Source of the DNA: Brevibacillus sp042683565
GTDB lineage: Bacteria > Bacillota > Bacilli > Brevibacillales > Brevibacillaceae
Assembly: GCF_042683565.1 (NCBI RefSeq)
Contig: NZ_JBHUJW010000021.1
Span: 84,874 to 148,873, forward strand
Reading direction: 5' to 3'
DNA length: 64,000 bases
In this document: positions 7,745-15,726 of the stretch, piece after piece
Layout: every line of letters starts with the position of its first letter
How positions within the stretch are numbered: the stretch's first letter is position 1
Made by a program: the position numbers and the translations under genes
The notes under the pieces: model-generated
Seen by the model: the letters and a program-made list of their open reading frames with translations, nothing else
What the model was told of the DNA's origin: nothing
Database searches by the model: none

Positions 7745-8641
7745 ATGCAGACCCGTTCATTTGGACGAGACCCGCATCAGGTCTCGCTGCTGGGGTTTGG
7801 TGCCCAGCGCATTGTAGACGAGCATGACTGCACGGAGGAGGAAGCGATCGCGATCATCCGGCGTGCCGTGGAGGCGGGAGTCAACTACTTCGATACGGCT
7901 CCCAGCTACAGCGACGGACAGTCGGAGACACGGGTAGGCTTGGGGCTGAAAGGGCTGCGCGACAAGGTGTGGATCGCGACCAAGACTGGCGGGCGCACCC
8001 GCGACCTCGCCCTGCGGGATCTGGAAGGCAGCCTGAAACGCCTCCAGACGGATTACATCGACGAGTGGCGGATGCACAACATCATGAAGCCGCATGACCT
8101 CGAGGCGATTTTCGCCAAGGGCGGGGCGCTGGAAGCGTTGATCGAGGCCAAAGAGCAGGGGCTGATCCGCAAAATCAGCATCAGCGGCCACACGGACCCG
8201 CGCCTGCTGGCGGAAGCCATCCGCCGCTTCCCGTTCGACAGCGCCCTCGTGGCCCTGTCGGCGCTCGATCATTTTATTTACAGCTTCGCGCACGACTTTG
8301 TACCGCTCGCCGTAGAAAAAGGTGTAGCGGTGATCGGGATGAAAGTGATGGGCCTCGGCCAGCTCGCCCCGTGGACGGAACAGGCCTTGCGCTACACCTG
8401 GAGCCTGCCGGTTACGACCGCCATCCTGGGCGTGAGCAAAATGGAAGAGCTTAAGGCCGACCTTGCAGCCGCCAATCGTTTCGCGCCCATGACCGACATC
8501 GAGCGCGTCGCCCTCTTTCAGGAAATCATGCCGCTGGTACGCCCCGACGTCCTCCGCTGGAAAGCCCGCGAATGGATGGCAGGCGAATGGTATCAGCTGC
8601 CCAGGCTGCCCTGGGAGCAGGAGCGCGAGCCTGGCGAGTAG
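7745..8641 (+). CDS. aldo/keto reductase family oxidoreductase
   Basis: A 298-residue NADPH-dependent aldo/keto reductase. The catalytic segments run in order: AGVNYFDTAPSYSDG (Asp and Tyr of the tetrad), VWIATKTGG (Lys), DEWRMHNI (His at the HxN position) and ISGHTDP. The C-terminal cofactor segment is AILGVSKMEELK. No iron-sulfur cysteines are present. The short C-terminal tail (EWMAGEWYQLPRLPWEQE) is family-atypical. Substrate unknown. RBS is the AGAGGAAAGGGGA run ending near 7736. It has no operon partner and ends at a dispersed hairpin terminator. Confidence 0.85.
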   Translation: MQTRSFGRDPHQVSLLGFGAQRIVDEHDCTEEEAIAIIRRAVEAGVNYFDTAPSYSDGQSETRVGLGLKGLRDKVWIATKTGGRTRDLALRDLEGSLKRLQTDYIDEWRMHNIMKPHDLEAIFAKGGALEALIEAKEQGLIRKISISGHTDPRLLAEAIRRFPFDSALVALSALDHFIYSFAHDFVPLAVEKGVAVIGMKVMGLGQLAPWTEQALRYTWSLPVTTAILGVSKMEELKADLAAANRFAPMTDIERVALFQEIMPLVRPDVLRWKAREWMAGEWYQLPRLPWEQEREPGE

Positions 8642-8672
8642 ATTGGGTTGGGGAAACAGGAAAAAGGAAAAA

Positions 8673-8719
8673 GGGGATGTCTCAAAAGTCATTTTTTGAC
8701 TTGGAGACGCCCCTTTTTT
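8673..8719. repeat. dispersed hairpin repeat (copy 1), acting as terminator
   Basis: Stem GGGGATGTCTC (8673-8683) with GAGACGCCCC (8704-8713), then TTTTTT. Inner arms AAAAGTCA/TGACTT extend it. A copy with nearly the same arms and loop lies at 58518-58565. It separates the convergent reductase and MFS genes and has U- and A-runs on both flanks, so it can terminate either strand. Confidence 0.75.
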
Positions 8720-8834
8720 GCGTGGTGGGAGAATGCAAATTCCTGCCGACCACACGAGCTTTCCCCTTTTTCCGCCCCGGCACCAAGGCCCGGGCAAGTG
8801 CAGGAAAAACAGCGGAGCAATCGCAAACGCGCCT

Positions 8835-10067
8835 TCAGCGAGTTGCCCCGGTCTGTTCGCGGCTGACCCGATGAAACGAGGCATGCCCCAGACAAAAGAG
8901 CACAGCCGTCAGCGACATGGACATCGCCAGCAGCAGAGCCGGCTGGATGCCGCCGCGATCGAACATGTAGCCCATGGCGAGCGGTCCCAGCAGTCGGCCC
9001 AGCGCCGTGATGCCGCCGACGACCCCCAGGTAAAAGGGCGCAGACTCGCTCGTCTTTTCGGTGATGAACGTCGGGATGGTCGGGGCAAGCAGCATTTCCC
9101 CGAATGTCGTGATGATCATCCCGAGCACGAAGGCAGCGTAGCTGTTGTGAAACAGCAGCATAAAGCCGAATCCGCCAGCATAGGCGGCGGCGCTGGCCAC
9201 CATCTGGGCAGGCAGGCTTTGCTGCAGCAGCCGTTTGATCAGGCTCGTCACGGGCTGACCGGCGAAGATAATGATGCCGTTGATCGTCCACAGCCAGCTG
9301 TAAGCGGACAATGGCATGCCCAGTCCCGTCACATAAGGTGCGACCCCCGTGTTCCAGACCGATGTGGAGAAGAAGATCAATCCGGCACCGAGCGCCATGA
9401 ACAAGTAAAGCTGGTAGCGATACAAGAGCTGCCACGTCTCTTTGAGGCTCCGCTTTTCGGCGAGAGCCGCTGAATCGCCGACCAGCTCCCGGTGCGAGAT
9501 GTGTTTCATGAAGACAAAAAAGAAAAGGGCAAACAGCAGCGTACTGGCACTGTTGAGCATAAACGTCAGTTGAAAGGAAATGGCCGCCACGATCCCGGCA
9601 AGCGAGGTGCCGATGGCCATGCCAAGGTTGTTGGCCACGTAGATGACGTTGAACAACTCCCGCCGCTGCTCCTTCCAGCGGAAGCCGATAAAAGCCTGGA
9701 TGGCAGGGGAGGAGAGGTTCAGCGTAAAGCCAAGGCCGATCATGATGGCAAGGTAGAGGGGCCAGCTGCCGGTAAACGGAATCGCCAGCTGGAGACAGCC
9801 TTGAATGAATAGCGACCCGACGATGAGGCGCTTGGCTCCAAGGCGATGAAACAGGGCGCCTCCGGCAAATTGCCCGATAATTCCGGCGAGGGATTGCAAC
9901 ATTAAGGCAAAGCCCGCCTCGGTCATGGAGCGGCCCAGAACCGTATGTACATACAACGTGTTTAATGGCCACATGAAAGCGCTGCCGGAGGCGTTGATAA
10001 AACTGGCGACCAGAAAAAGCAAGGCTTCCCGGGGGTAACGCTGCAAGAGAGAAGTTGGTGAGAACAT
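8835..10067 (-). CDS. MFS transporter (drug-efflux type)
   Basis: A ~410-residue major facilitator protein with about 12 hydrophobic segments. The first two loops read NTLYVHTVLGRSMTEAGFALM and GGALFHRLGAKRLIVG, the latter matching the DHA1 motif-A pattern (G..L..R.G.K). Many Bacillales homologues are exporters of drugs or metabolites; the substrate here is unknown. Start at 10067 is preferred because AAAGGGATGAG on the minus strand sits ~7 bases before it; ATG 10076 overlaps that RBS. The promoter overlaps a perfect inverted repeat. No dedicated regulator gene is adjacent. Confidence 0.82.
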   Translation of the reverse strand: MFSPTSLLQRYPREALLFLVASFINASGSAFMWPLNTLYVHTVLGRSMTEAGFALMLQSLAGIIGQFAGGALFHRLGAKRLIVGSLFIQGCLQLAIPFTGSWPLYLAIMIGLGFTLNLSSPAIQAFIGFRWKEQRRELFNVIYVANNLGMAIGTSLAGIVAAISFQLTFMLNSASTLLFALFFFVFMKHISHRELVGDSAALAEKRSLKETWQLLYRYQLYLFMALGAGLIFFSTSVWNTGVAPYVTGLGMPLSAYSWLWTINGIIIFAGQPVTSLIKRLLQQSLPAQMVASAAAYAGGFGFMLLFHNSYAAFVLGMIITTFGEMLLAPTIPTFITEKTSESAPFYLGVVGGITALGRLLGPLAMGYMFDRGGIQPALLLAMSMSLTAVLFCLGHASFHRVSREQTGATR

Positions 10068-10100
10068 AGGACTCATCCCTTTTAGGTAAGATTTAGGAAA

Positions 10101-10141
10101 ATTATAACCAACTAATCATACTTTGTAAACAAAAATGTTTA
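10101..10141 (-). promoter_or_regulatory. MFS promoter with overlapping inverted-repeat operator
   Basis: Minus-strand -35 TTTACA (10124-10129) and perfect -10 TATAAT (10101-10106) are 17 bp apart. A 6-4-6 inverted repeat, TAAACA-AAAA-TGTTTA (10126-10141), covers the -35 box, a position where a repressor could block RNA polymerase. Confidence 0.65.
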
Positions 10142-10254
10142 TTAAAGAGTCAGCCAAATAAAGGCTGCCCCACTTTCCGCGGATTCGAGTATACTAAACA
10201 AAGCGGAAAGTCAAATTCCCATTGATACAGAGACTAAAGGTGGAGTCATTCTCT

Positions 10255-11256
10255 ATGCGAATATGGAAACGGATGTTGTTCATCATCCTTGTAGTTGTTG
10301 CCGCGACGGCAGGCTACTACGGGTATTCCTTTTATCAGTTTGCCCAAGACATTCAGGAGCCGAATGTCATTACCCCGCCGCCTCTTGACGGTGGTGCGGC
10401 GACGAAGGCTGCGGAAATCCCGCAGTGGGATGGCAATGATCGCGTCAACATCCTGCTGATGGGGGTCGATCGCCGGGGCATGAAAAATAACGGGCTGCCT
10501 CGTTCGGACTCCATGATGCTGGTCAGCATTGACCCGGTAACGAAGCGGTACGATCTGTTTTCGATTTTGCGCGATACGTATGTGGACATTCCGGGCAACG
10601 GCAGCTCGCGCATCAATGCGGCGATCGTGGAGGGCGGGCCACAGCTTGCGATGAAGACGGTCAGCCAGTTTACGGGACTGCCGGTCGATCGCTACGTCAT
10701 TACCGATTTTGAAGGCTTCAAGGCGCTGATCGACGCGGTCGGCGGCGTCGAGCTCGATGTGGAGAAGAACATGTATTACCACGACCCGACAGACAAAGGC
10801 GTCTACGACATCAATCTGAAAAAGGGTCTGCAGCATCTGGACGGCAACAAAGCGCTGCAATACGTCCGTTTTCGCCACGATGCCACTTCCGATTACACGC
10901 GCACGGAGCGCCAGCGCAAGCTGCTGGCGGCAGTAGCCGACCAGATGAAAAAAGGGACGACGCTGCTGCAGCTGCCAATGATCCTCAAAGAGGTCACGCC
11001 GTACGTTCAGACCAATATCAGCGCGCTGGACATGCTGAAGCTGTCCGCGCTGGGGCTGAATCTGGACACGCAAAATCCGGGTGAATACCAGCTGCCGCCG
11101 ATGGGAATGTTCCGGGAATCCCGTCAGGCAGGCTCTGTCCTCGTGCCAGATGTAGAGGAAGTGCAGACATTTATCCGGCAGAAGCTCCAGCCAGCGGTCG
11201 CGGATACGAATGCCTCTGTCACAGACGAAGGAACGAAAAGCAGCACGCCGCAGTGA
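10255..11256 (+). CDS. LytR-CpsA-Psr (LCP) family glycopolymer transferase
   Basis: A 333-residue membrane-anchored LCP protein. These enzymes attach teichoic acids or capsular polymers to peptidoglycan on the outer face of the membrane. A membrane helix spans ~5-25 (MLFIILVVVAATAGYYGY). The LCP domain follows with VNILLMGVDRRG, RSDSMMLVSIDP, FSILRDTYVDIPG and INAAIVEGGPQLA, and the later YVRFRHDATSDYTRTERQ with the conserved R/D residues that bind the lipid pyrophosphate. ATG 10255 is chosen because GGTGGAG sits ~9 bases upstream. It is a single-gene unit whose stop codon lies inside its own terminator hairpin. Confidence 0.9.
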   Translation: MRIWKRMLFIILVVVAATAGYYGYSFYQFAQDIQEPNVITPPPLDGGAATKAAEIPQWDGNDRVNILLMGVDRRGMKNNGLPRSDSMMLVSIDPVTKRYDLFSILRDTYVDIPGNGSSRINAAIVEGGPQLAMKTVSQFTGLPVDRYVITDFEGFKALIDAVGGVELDVEKNMYYHDPTDKGVYDINLKKGLQHLDGNKALQYVRFRHDATSDYTRTERQRKLLAAVADQMKKGTTLLQLPMILKEVTPYVQTNISALDMLKLSALGLNLDTQNPGEYQLPPMGMFRESRQAGSVLVPDVEEVQTFIRQKLQPAVADTNASVTDEGTKSSTPQ

Positions 11257-11271
11257 GCGTGCTGCTTTTTT
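11237..11271 (+). terminator. intrinsic terminator overlapping the LCP stop codon
   Basis: The stem AAGCAGCACGC/GCGTGCTGCTT encloses the TGA stop (11254-11256) and is followed by TTTTT. Confidence 0.85.
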
Positions 11272-11364
11272 GGTGCTGGAAAGAAAGCGAGCGGTCGCAG
11301 GCCAGCCGGGACTCGAGAGCGCGGCATCTGTCTGAATGGCCCGCGCAAGCAGACGGGTTTTCCC

Positions 11365-12351
11365 TTACCCACTTTCGCCCGTCCCCGTCCTGTAAAACTG
11401 CGCCAGTTGTTCCGCCTGCGCCTGCAGTCGGCTGGCGAGCGCGGCCGGTTCCACGACGACCGCGTGTATCCCCAGCGCAAACAGGCAGGCAAGGGCGGCT
11501 TCCTCGTTCTCGAAGGGCAGCGTGATCCGTACCCAGTCTTTCCGCGCCAAAGAAGGCTGAGAGGCAGGAGTAGTTCCGCCCGGGAGGACACTTCCTTTTG
11601 CCAGTAACGCGACCCCCTCCGCCGACAGATCCAGAACGGCAGAAAAACGCGCACGCTTTTCCTCCCAATGCGTCACCCATTCGCGCCAAAAGGCTTGCAG
11701 CGAAAAGCCGTCGGGGCGGCGGAAAGGCTCCCCGGTGATGTCGAGCGACCGGACTCTGGCTAACCGAAAGGCGCGCACCTGGCCGCCGCTCTCGCCTGCG
11801 AGGAACCAGATGCCTCCTTTGGCGATCAGGCCGTACGGTTTCATCTCCAGCTCGGCAACATTTCCTTGGCGGGACACGTAGGTCATGTTCACGCATCGCT
11901 CCTCCCAAATGGCTTGCTGGGCGGTTTGCAAAAAGCGGACGTTTTCCGCAGAGGGCCGCCACGAGTCTGAGTCGAGAAAAATGCGGTCTCGAATCCAGTC
12001 CGCATCCCCGCGAACGGGGGCGGGCAGGGCATGCAGCAGCTTGAGCAAGGCGGAGCGCAGCGCATCGCCGATCCCCAGCTGTTGCGCCAGTTGATTGGGC
12101 TGGTGCAAAAACAGCGCGTGAATCTCCGGCCTGGTCAAGCCGTCGAGCCGGATTCGGTAATCGCGAGGCAGGAAGAAGCCTCCGTCCGTTCCCGGATGGG
12201 CATGGATCGGCACGCCTGCCGTGCAGAGCGCGTCCATATCCCGATAAATGGTACGCTCCGATACTTCCAGCCGTTTGGCCAGCTCCTTTGCGGTCAGCCT
12301 GCCTTCTGATTGCAAGAGCAGCATAATGGTCAACAGTCGATCGGCCCGCAT
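11365..12351 (-). CDS. HTH-WYL domain transcriptional regulator
   Basis: A 328-residue cytoplasmic regulator. The N-terminal winged HTH of the HTH_11/DeoR type covers residues ~1-60 (RLTAKELAKRLEVSERTIYRDMDAL). The middle carries a WYL domain (~140-210: KPYGLIAKGGIWFLAG, VRAFRLARVRSL). A C-terminal WYL-associated extension follows (PFENEEAALACLFALGIHAVVVEP). WYL domains commonly bind small ligands or nucleic acid. The gene is divergent from a FUSC-family membrane protein, and its sigma-A promoter spans a perfect palindrome, which suggests it represses itself and perhaps the neighbour. Ligand unknown. Confidence 0.88.
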   Translation of the reverse strand: MRADRLLTIMLLLQSEGRLTAKELAKRLEVSERTIYRDMDALCTAGVPIHAHPGTDGGFFLPRDYRIRLDGLTRPEIHALFLHQPNQLAQQLGIGDALRSALLKLLHALPAPVRGDADWIRDRIFLDSDSWRPSAENVRFLQTAQQAIWEERCVNMTYVSRQGNVAELEMKPYGLIAKGGIWFLAGESGGQVRAFRLARVRSLDITGEPFRRPDGFSLQAFWREWVTHWEEKRARFSAVLDLSAEGVALLAKGSVLPGGTTPASQPSLARKDWVRITLPFENEEAALACLFALGIHAVVVEPAALASRLQAQAEQLAQFYRTGTGESG

Positions 12352-12387
12352 CGCTCACTCTCCGTCCTCTTCCGTGAATTTGCTCCT

Positions 12388-12416
12388 ATTATTGAATCAC
12401 TGACATGAGATGTCAA
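12388..12416 (-). promoter_or_regulatory. WYL-regulator promoter with palindromic operator
   Basis: Minus-strand -35 TTGACA (12411-12416) and -10 AATAAT (12388-12393) are spaced 17 bp. A perfect palindrome TGACAT-GAG-ATGTCA (12401-12415) overlaps the -35 and spacer. It is also 51 bp upstream of the divergent FUSC start, so one protein bound here could control both genes. Confidence 0.7.
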
Positions 12417-12466
12417 CAATGGTGTGCTATGCTGCCGGTATAACGAGGAATGAGAGGAGCAGGAAG

Positions 12467-13648
12467 ATGCTGCGAATATTCAACCGGGAGCGGAACGAAC
12501 TGCCGCAGGTCGCCGCTTGCCTGATCGGAATGGCCGGCCCGATTGCGGCGGGAATGTTGTGCGGCAAGACGGAGCTTGGCTTGTTGGCAGCCTACGGGGC
12601 GATGATCCACGCCAGCAGCGGAGAAGGGGAGGAAGCGGAACCTTCACGGCAGCACGCAGACAGGCCGATGATCTTGCGAGTGGGCGCGCTGCTGCGCAGG
12701 GTGTTCGCCGGGGCACTCGGGATGCTGCTCGGCGGCCTGCTTGGTCATCACGGCTGGATGTACGGGACAGGGATGGTACTCCTTTCTGCTCTGGCGGCGC
12801 TCGTGGGCGGGCTTGGCAGGGAGGCGGCGGTCGCGAGCGCACAGTTTATCATTTTTATGGTAATGGGCGCGGGGATGGGCGGGAACAGCTACGGCGGACA
12901 GCACCATCCAGGGGCAGTGGGCGCCCTGTTTGGGGCAGGCTCGCTCTGGGGAGCGTGCGCATCCATGCTTGTGTCGGCGGTATTTCCAGGCAGGGAGAAG
13001 AGGATAGAAGCAGCGCCGGGACGGGTTGCTCCGTCTTTTTCCAAAAGGCTGAAATGGTGGAGAGCCTCTTTGCAGGAGTTTGTCGGCTGGCAGTATTGCC
13101 TGCGGATGGGCCTGTGCATGGCGGTGGCGGAAGCGGTCGGTGCGCTGCTCCACCAGGAGAGGTCGTACTGGATTCCGTTGACGGTCGCCATCGTGCTGCA
13201 GCGCAGCTTTGCTGCCGTGGCGACGCGGGTCATCCGCAGGGGAGCTGGAACCGTGGCCGGTGCTCTGCTGGGCGGCGCTCTCCTGCTCGGCTCGCTGCCG
13301 CCTACGGCCGGCTTGCTGCTCGCGGCCGCCCTCGCTGCGCTTCGACCGATCTTTCGCAGCCGCAGCTACACGGTCTACTCCATGCTGATGACACCCTTGA
13401 TGGTGGTCCTGCTCGGCTTTGGGACGCCGATGTCGGCAGACGTACTGTTCACGCGCGTGCTCGATACCGGGATCGGCGGTGCGATCGCGCTGGTGTGCGG
13501 CTATTTCCTCTGGCCCAGCCGCTTGCGACAGCAGGTAGACAAAGCGCAAGAGGAACGGCGCAGGAAGGCTGCCCGTGCAGCAGGTCGGGAGCGGAAGCGC
13601 TTCCCCACCCGGGAGAGCAAGACAGATGATAGAGAAAATTCACAATAA
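12467..13648 (+). CDS. FUSC family membrane protein (putative aromatic-acid/efflux type)
   Basis: A 393-residue protein with two blocks of membrane helices and a central soluble segment. The first block is residues ~15-170 and is rich in glycine (AAGMLCG, ALGMLLGGLLGHHG). The second block, ~205-340, has the fusaric-acid-resistance signature region SYWIPLTVAIVLQRSFAAVATRVIRRGAGTV written in the family as Y-W..LT...V. A basic tail follows. The related B. subtilis and E. coli proteins (AaeB, YhcP-like) are implicated in export of aromatic acids; the substrate here is unknown. ATG 12467 follows AGGAGCAGGA. Divergent WYL regulator shares the intergenic region. Confidence 0.78.
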   Translation: MLRIFNRERNELPQVAACLIGMAGPIAAGMLCGKTELGLLAAYGAMIHASSGEGEEAEPSRQHADRPMILRVGALLRRVFAGALGMLLGGLLGHHGWMYGTGMVLLSALAALVGGLGREAAVASAQFIIFMVMGAGMGGNSYGGQHHPGAVGALFGAGSLWGACASMLVSAVFPGREKRIEAAPGRVAPSFSKRLKWWRASLQEFVGWQYCLRMGLCMAVAEAVGALLHQERSYWIPLTVAIVLQRSFAAVATRVIRRGAGTVAGALLGGALLLGSLPPTAGLLLAAALAALRPIFRSRSYTVYSMLMTPLMVVLLGFGTPMSADVLFTRVLDTGIGGAIALVCGYFLWPSRLRQQVDKAQEERRRKAARAAGRERKRFPTRESKTDDRENSQ

Positions 13649-13690
13649 AACAAACACATTGTGAAACAACTATTTTTTCTTAGTATTCTA

Positions 13691-13720
13691 TTGACGCGCG
13701 ACATTCCCAAAGGATATAAT
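13691..13720 (+). promoter_or_regulatory. promoter of the S-box/metNIQ transcript
   Basis: TTGACG (13691-13696), an 18-bp spacer and a perfect TATAAT (13715-13720). The riboswitch begins about 50 bases downstream. Confidence 0.8.
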
Positions 13721-13771
13721 CCGAGTTGTATCATCGAACTGCAAAATATGAAAAATATATACGTGGAAATC

Positions 13772-13891
13772 TTTCTTATCAAGAGAGGCGGAGGGACAGG
13801 CCCTATGAAGCCCGGCAACCGGCCCATGTCTGACATGGGTGTCGCGGTGCCAATTCCTACAAGATTGATTGGATCTTGACAGATGAGAAGG
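13772..13891 (+). ncRNA. SAM-I riboswitch (S-box) upstream of metNIQ
   Basis: Conserved S-box segments are in order: TATCAAGAGAGGCGGAGGGA, CAGGCCCTATGAAGCCCGG, CAACCGG, a P3 hairpin built on CCCATGTCTGACATGGG, GGTGCCAATTCC, and a P1-closing GATGAGAAGG. A terminator follows before metN. It is the second S-box in this window and controls methionine uptake. Confidence 0.96.
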
Positions 13892-13917
13892 GTGGATGCG
13901 AACGCGATAGACGTTGC

Positions 13918-13957
13918 AGCCCCTTTTTCGTTTGTGAAAAAGGGGTTTTTACTTTTT
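13918..13957 (+). terminator. S-box terminator before metN
   Basis: CCCCTTTTT (13920-13928) pairs with AAAAAGGGG (13937-13945), followed by TTTTT. SAM binding to the upstream aptamer should favour it. Confidence 0.88.
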
Positions 13958-13991
13958 CATTAAAGTAACCTGTGTATAGGAGGTGGACTCG

Positions 13992-15005
13992 TTGATTCAA
14001 TTGCGCAATCTGCAAAAAAGCTATCAGGTACAAGGAAAGACGATTCCTGCGCTGCACGGAATTGATCTGACGATAGAAAAGGGAGAAATTTTCGGGATCA
14101 TCGGGCATTCCGGGGCAGGAAAAAGTACGCTGATCCGCTGCATCAACCTGCTGGAGCGGCCGACTTCCGGACAGGTCATCGTCGACGGGGTGGACCTGAC
14201 TTCCCTGGACGATCAAAAGCTGCAGGAACAACGCCGCCACGTCGGGATGATTTTTCAGCACTTTAACTTGCTGTCCTCCGCCACGGTAGGCGACAATGTG
14301 GCGTTTCCGCTCAAGCTGGCGAAGCGCCCCAAAGACGAAATCCGCAAAAAGGTGGACGAGCTGCTGAAGCTGGTGGGACTGGAAGCGCATCGGGACAAGT
14401 ATCCTGCCCAGCTGTCTGGCGGTCAGAAACAGCGCGTCGGGATCGCCCGCGCGTTGGCGAACGACCCGAAGGTGCTGCTGTGCGACGAGGCTACTTCGGC
14501 ACTCGACCCGCAGACGACCAATTCCATTCTGGCGCTGCTATTGGATATTAATCGCAAGCTGGGCTTGACCATCGTTTTGATCACCCACGAGATGCATGTG
14601 ATCCGCTCCATCTGCGACCGCGTCGGCGTCATCGACGGGGGACGCATCGTCGAGTCGGGCAATGTGCTGGAAGTGTTCCTCAAGCCGAAGCACCCGACCA
14701 CACAGGAATTTGTGGAGCAGGTAGCAGACTCTGCGGAGCTGCGCGAAGCCGTTGCCCATGAGAAAGCATCCGGCAAGCGGACGATCGCCCGCGTCACCTT
14801 CCTTGGCGAGCAGACGTACCAGCCGATTTTGTTCCAGACGATGCAGGAGACAGGCACCGTGTTCAGCATCTTGCAAGGAACCATCTCTCGCATGAAGGAC
14901 ACGCCGTACGGCCAGCTGGTCGTCGAGCTGGAAGGCGATGATGCGCAGAGCCGGCGGGCCATCGAGACGCTGCGCCAGCGCGGTCTCGAAGTGGAGGTGA
15001 TTTAG
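13992..15005 (+). CDS. metN: methionine ABC transporter ATP-binding protein
   Basis: A 337-residue ATPase. Walker A is GHSGAGKST, Q-loop FQHFNLLSSATV, signature LSGGQKQRVGIARAL and Walker B VLLCDEATSALDP, followed by the H-loop THEMH. A C-terminal NIL domain (~265-337: RVTFLGEQTYQPILFQTM) is the regulatory methionine-sensing domain of MetN. TTG 13992 is preferred because AGGAGG (13978-13983) lies 8 bases upstream; GTG 13983 overlaps that RBS. The next gene starts at the base after its stop codon. S-box control and MetI/MetQ neighbours confirm the role in D/L-methionine import. Confidence 0.95.
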   Translation: MIQLRNLQKSYQVQGKTIPALHGIDLTIEKGEIFGIIGHSGAGKSTLIRCINLLERPTSGQVIVDGVDLTSLDDQKLQEQRRHVGMIFQHFNLLSSATVGDNVAFPLKLAKRPKDEIRKKVDELLKLVGLEAHRDKYPAQLSGGQKQRVGIARALANDPKVLLCDEATSALDPQTTNSILALLLDINRKLGLTIVLITHEMHVIRSICDRVGVIDGGRIVESGNVLEVFLKPKHPTTQEFVEQVADSAELREAVAHEKASGKRTIARVTFLGEQTYQPILFQTMQETGTVFSILQGTISRMKDTPYGQLVVELEGDDAQSRRAIETLRQRGLEVEVI

Positions 15006-15665
15006 ATGGCATTGGAAAATGTAGACTGGTCTGAAATTGTCGATGGCACATTGGCCACACTAACGATGCTGGGCTTCTCGACACTGTTTGCCGTGTTGAT
15101 CGGTCTGCCTGTGGGGATCATCCTGTTCCTCACATCGCGAGGACAGCTTTTGGAAAACCGCGCATTTTACTCGGCAGCTTCGGTCGTGGTCAACGTCTTG
15201 CGTTCCGTACCGTTCATCATTTTGATGATCCTGCTCATTCCGTTTACGAAATTGATCGTAGGGACTTCCCTTGGGGTGCTCGGGGCGATTCCGCCGCTGG
15301 TCATCGGGGCAGCGCCATTCTTCGCCCGTCTGGTGGAGACCTCGCTGCGCGAAGTCGATCGGGGCGTGATCGAGGCGGCACAGTCGATGGGCGCCTCCAA
15401 TTGGCAAATCGTCTGGAACGTCCTTTTGCCGGAAGCGCGCTCCGGCCTGATCGCAGCCATTACCATCACTACGGTGACACTCGTCTCGTACACCGCGATG
15501 TCCGGGGTGATCGGCGGGGGCGGTTTGGGTGACCTGGCGATTCGCTACGGCTATCAACGCTTCCAGACCGATGTCATGATTGTCACGGTCATCATTTTGC
15601 TCGTGTTGGTGCAGATCTTGCAGACCCTTGGGGATCGGCTGGTTTTGAAATTCAGCCGCAAGTGA
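15006..15665 (+). CDS. metI: methionine ABC transporter permease
   Basis: A 219-residue MetI-type permease with five predicted membrane helices. The EAA loop that docks to the ATPase is EAAQSMGASNWQIVWNVLLPEA (~125-146). The sequence SVVVNVLRSVPFIILMILLIPFTK is typical of the family. ATG 15006 follows the metN stop directly, so translation is coupled. Works with MetN and MetQ. Confidence 0.95.
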   Translation: MALENVDWSEIVDGTLATLTMLGFSTLFAVLIGLPVGIILFLTSRGQLLENRAFYSAASVVVNVLRSVPFIILMILLIPFTKLIVGTSLGVLGAIPPLVIGAAPFFARLVETSLREVDRGVIEAAQSMGASNWQIVWNVLLPEARSGLIAAITITTVTLVSYTAMSGVIGGGGLGDLAIRYGYQRFQTDVMIVTVIILLVLVQILQTLGDRLVLKFSRK

Positions 15666-15726
15666 GATCTTTCCATAGATGTTTCAACAACCAAAAACAT
15701 GCATAGAGGAGAAGGGGGATTTTTCC

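Noticed and set aside
12517..13629. A 370-codon open frame overlapping the FUSC gene in another frame
   Set aside because: Composition is arginine/glycine-rich as expected of an off-frame reading of GC-rich DNA; the FUSC frame has the membrane helices and family motif.
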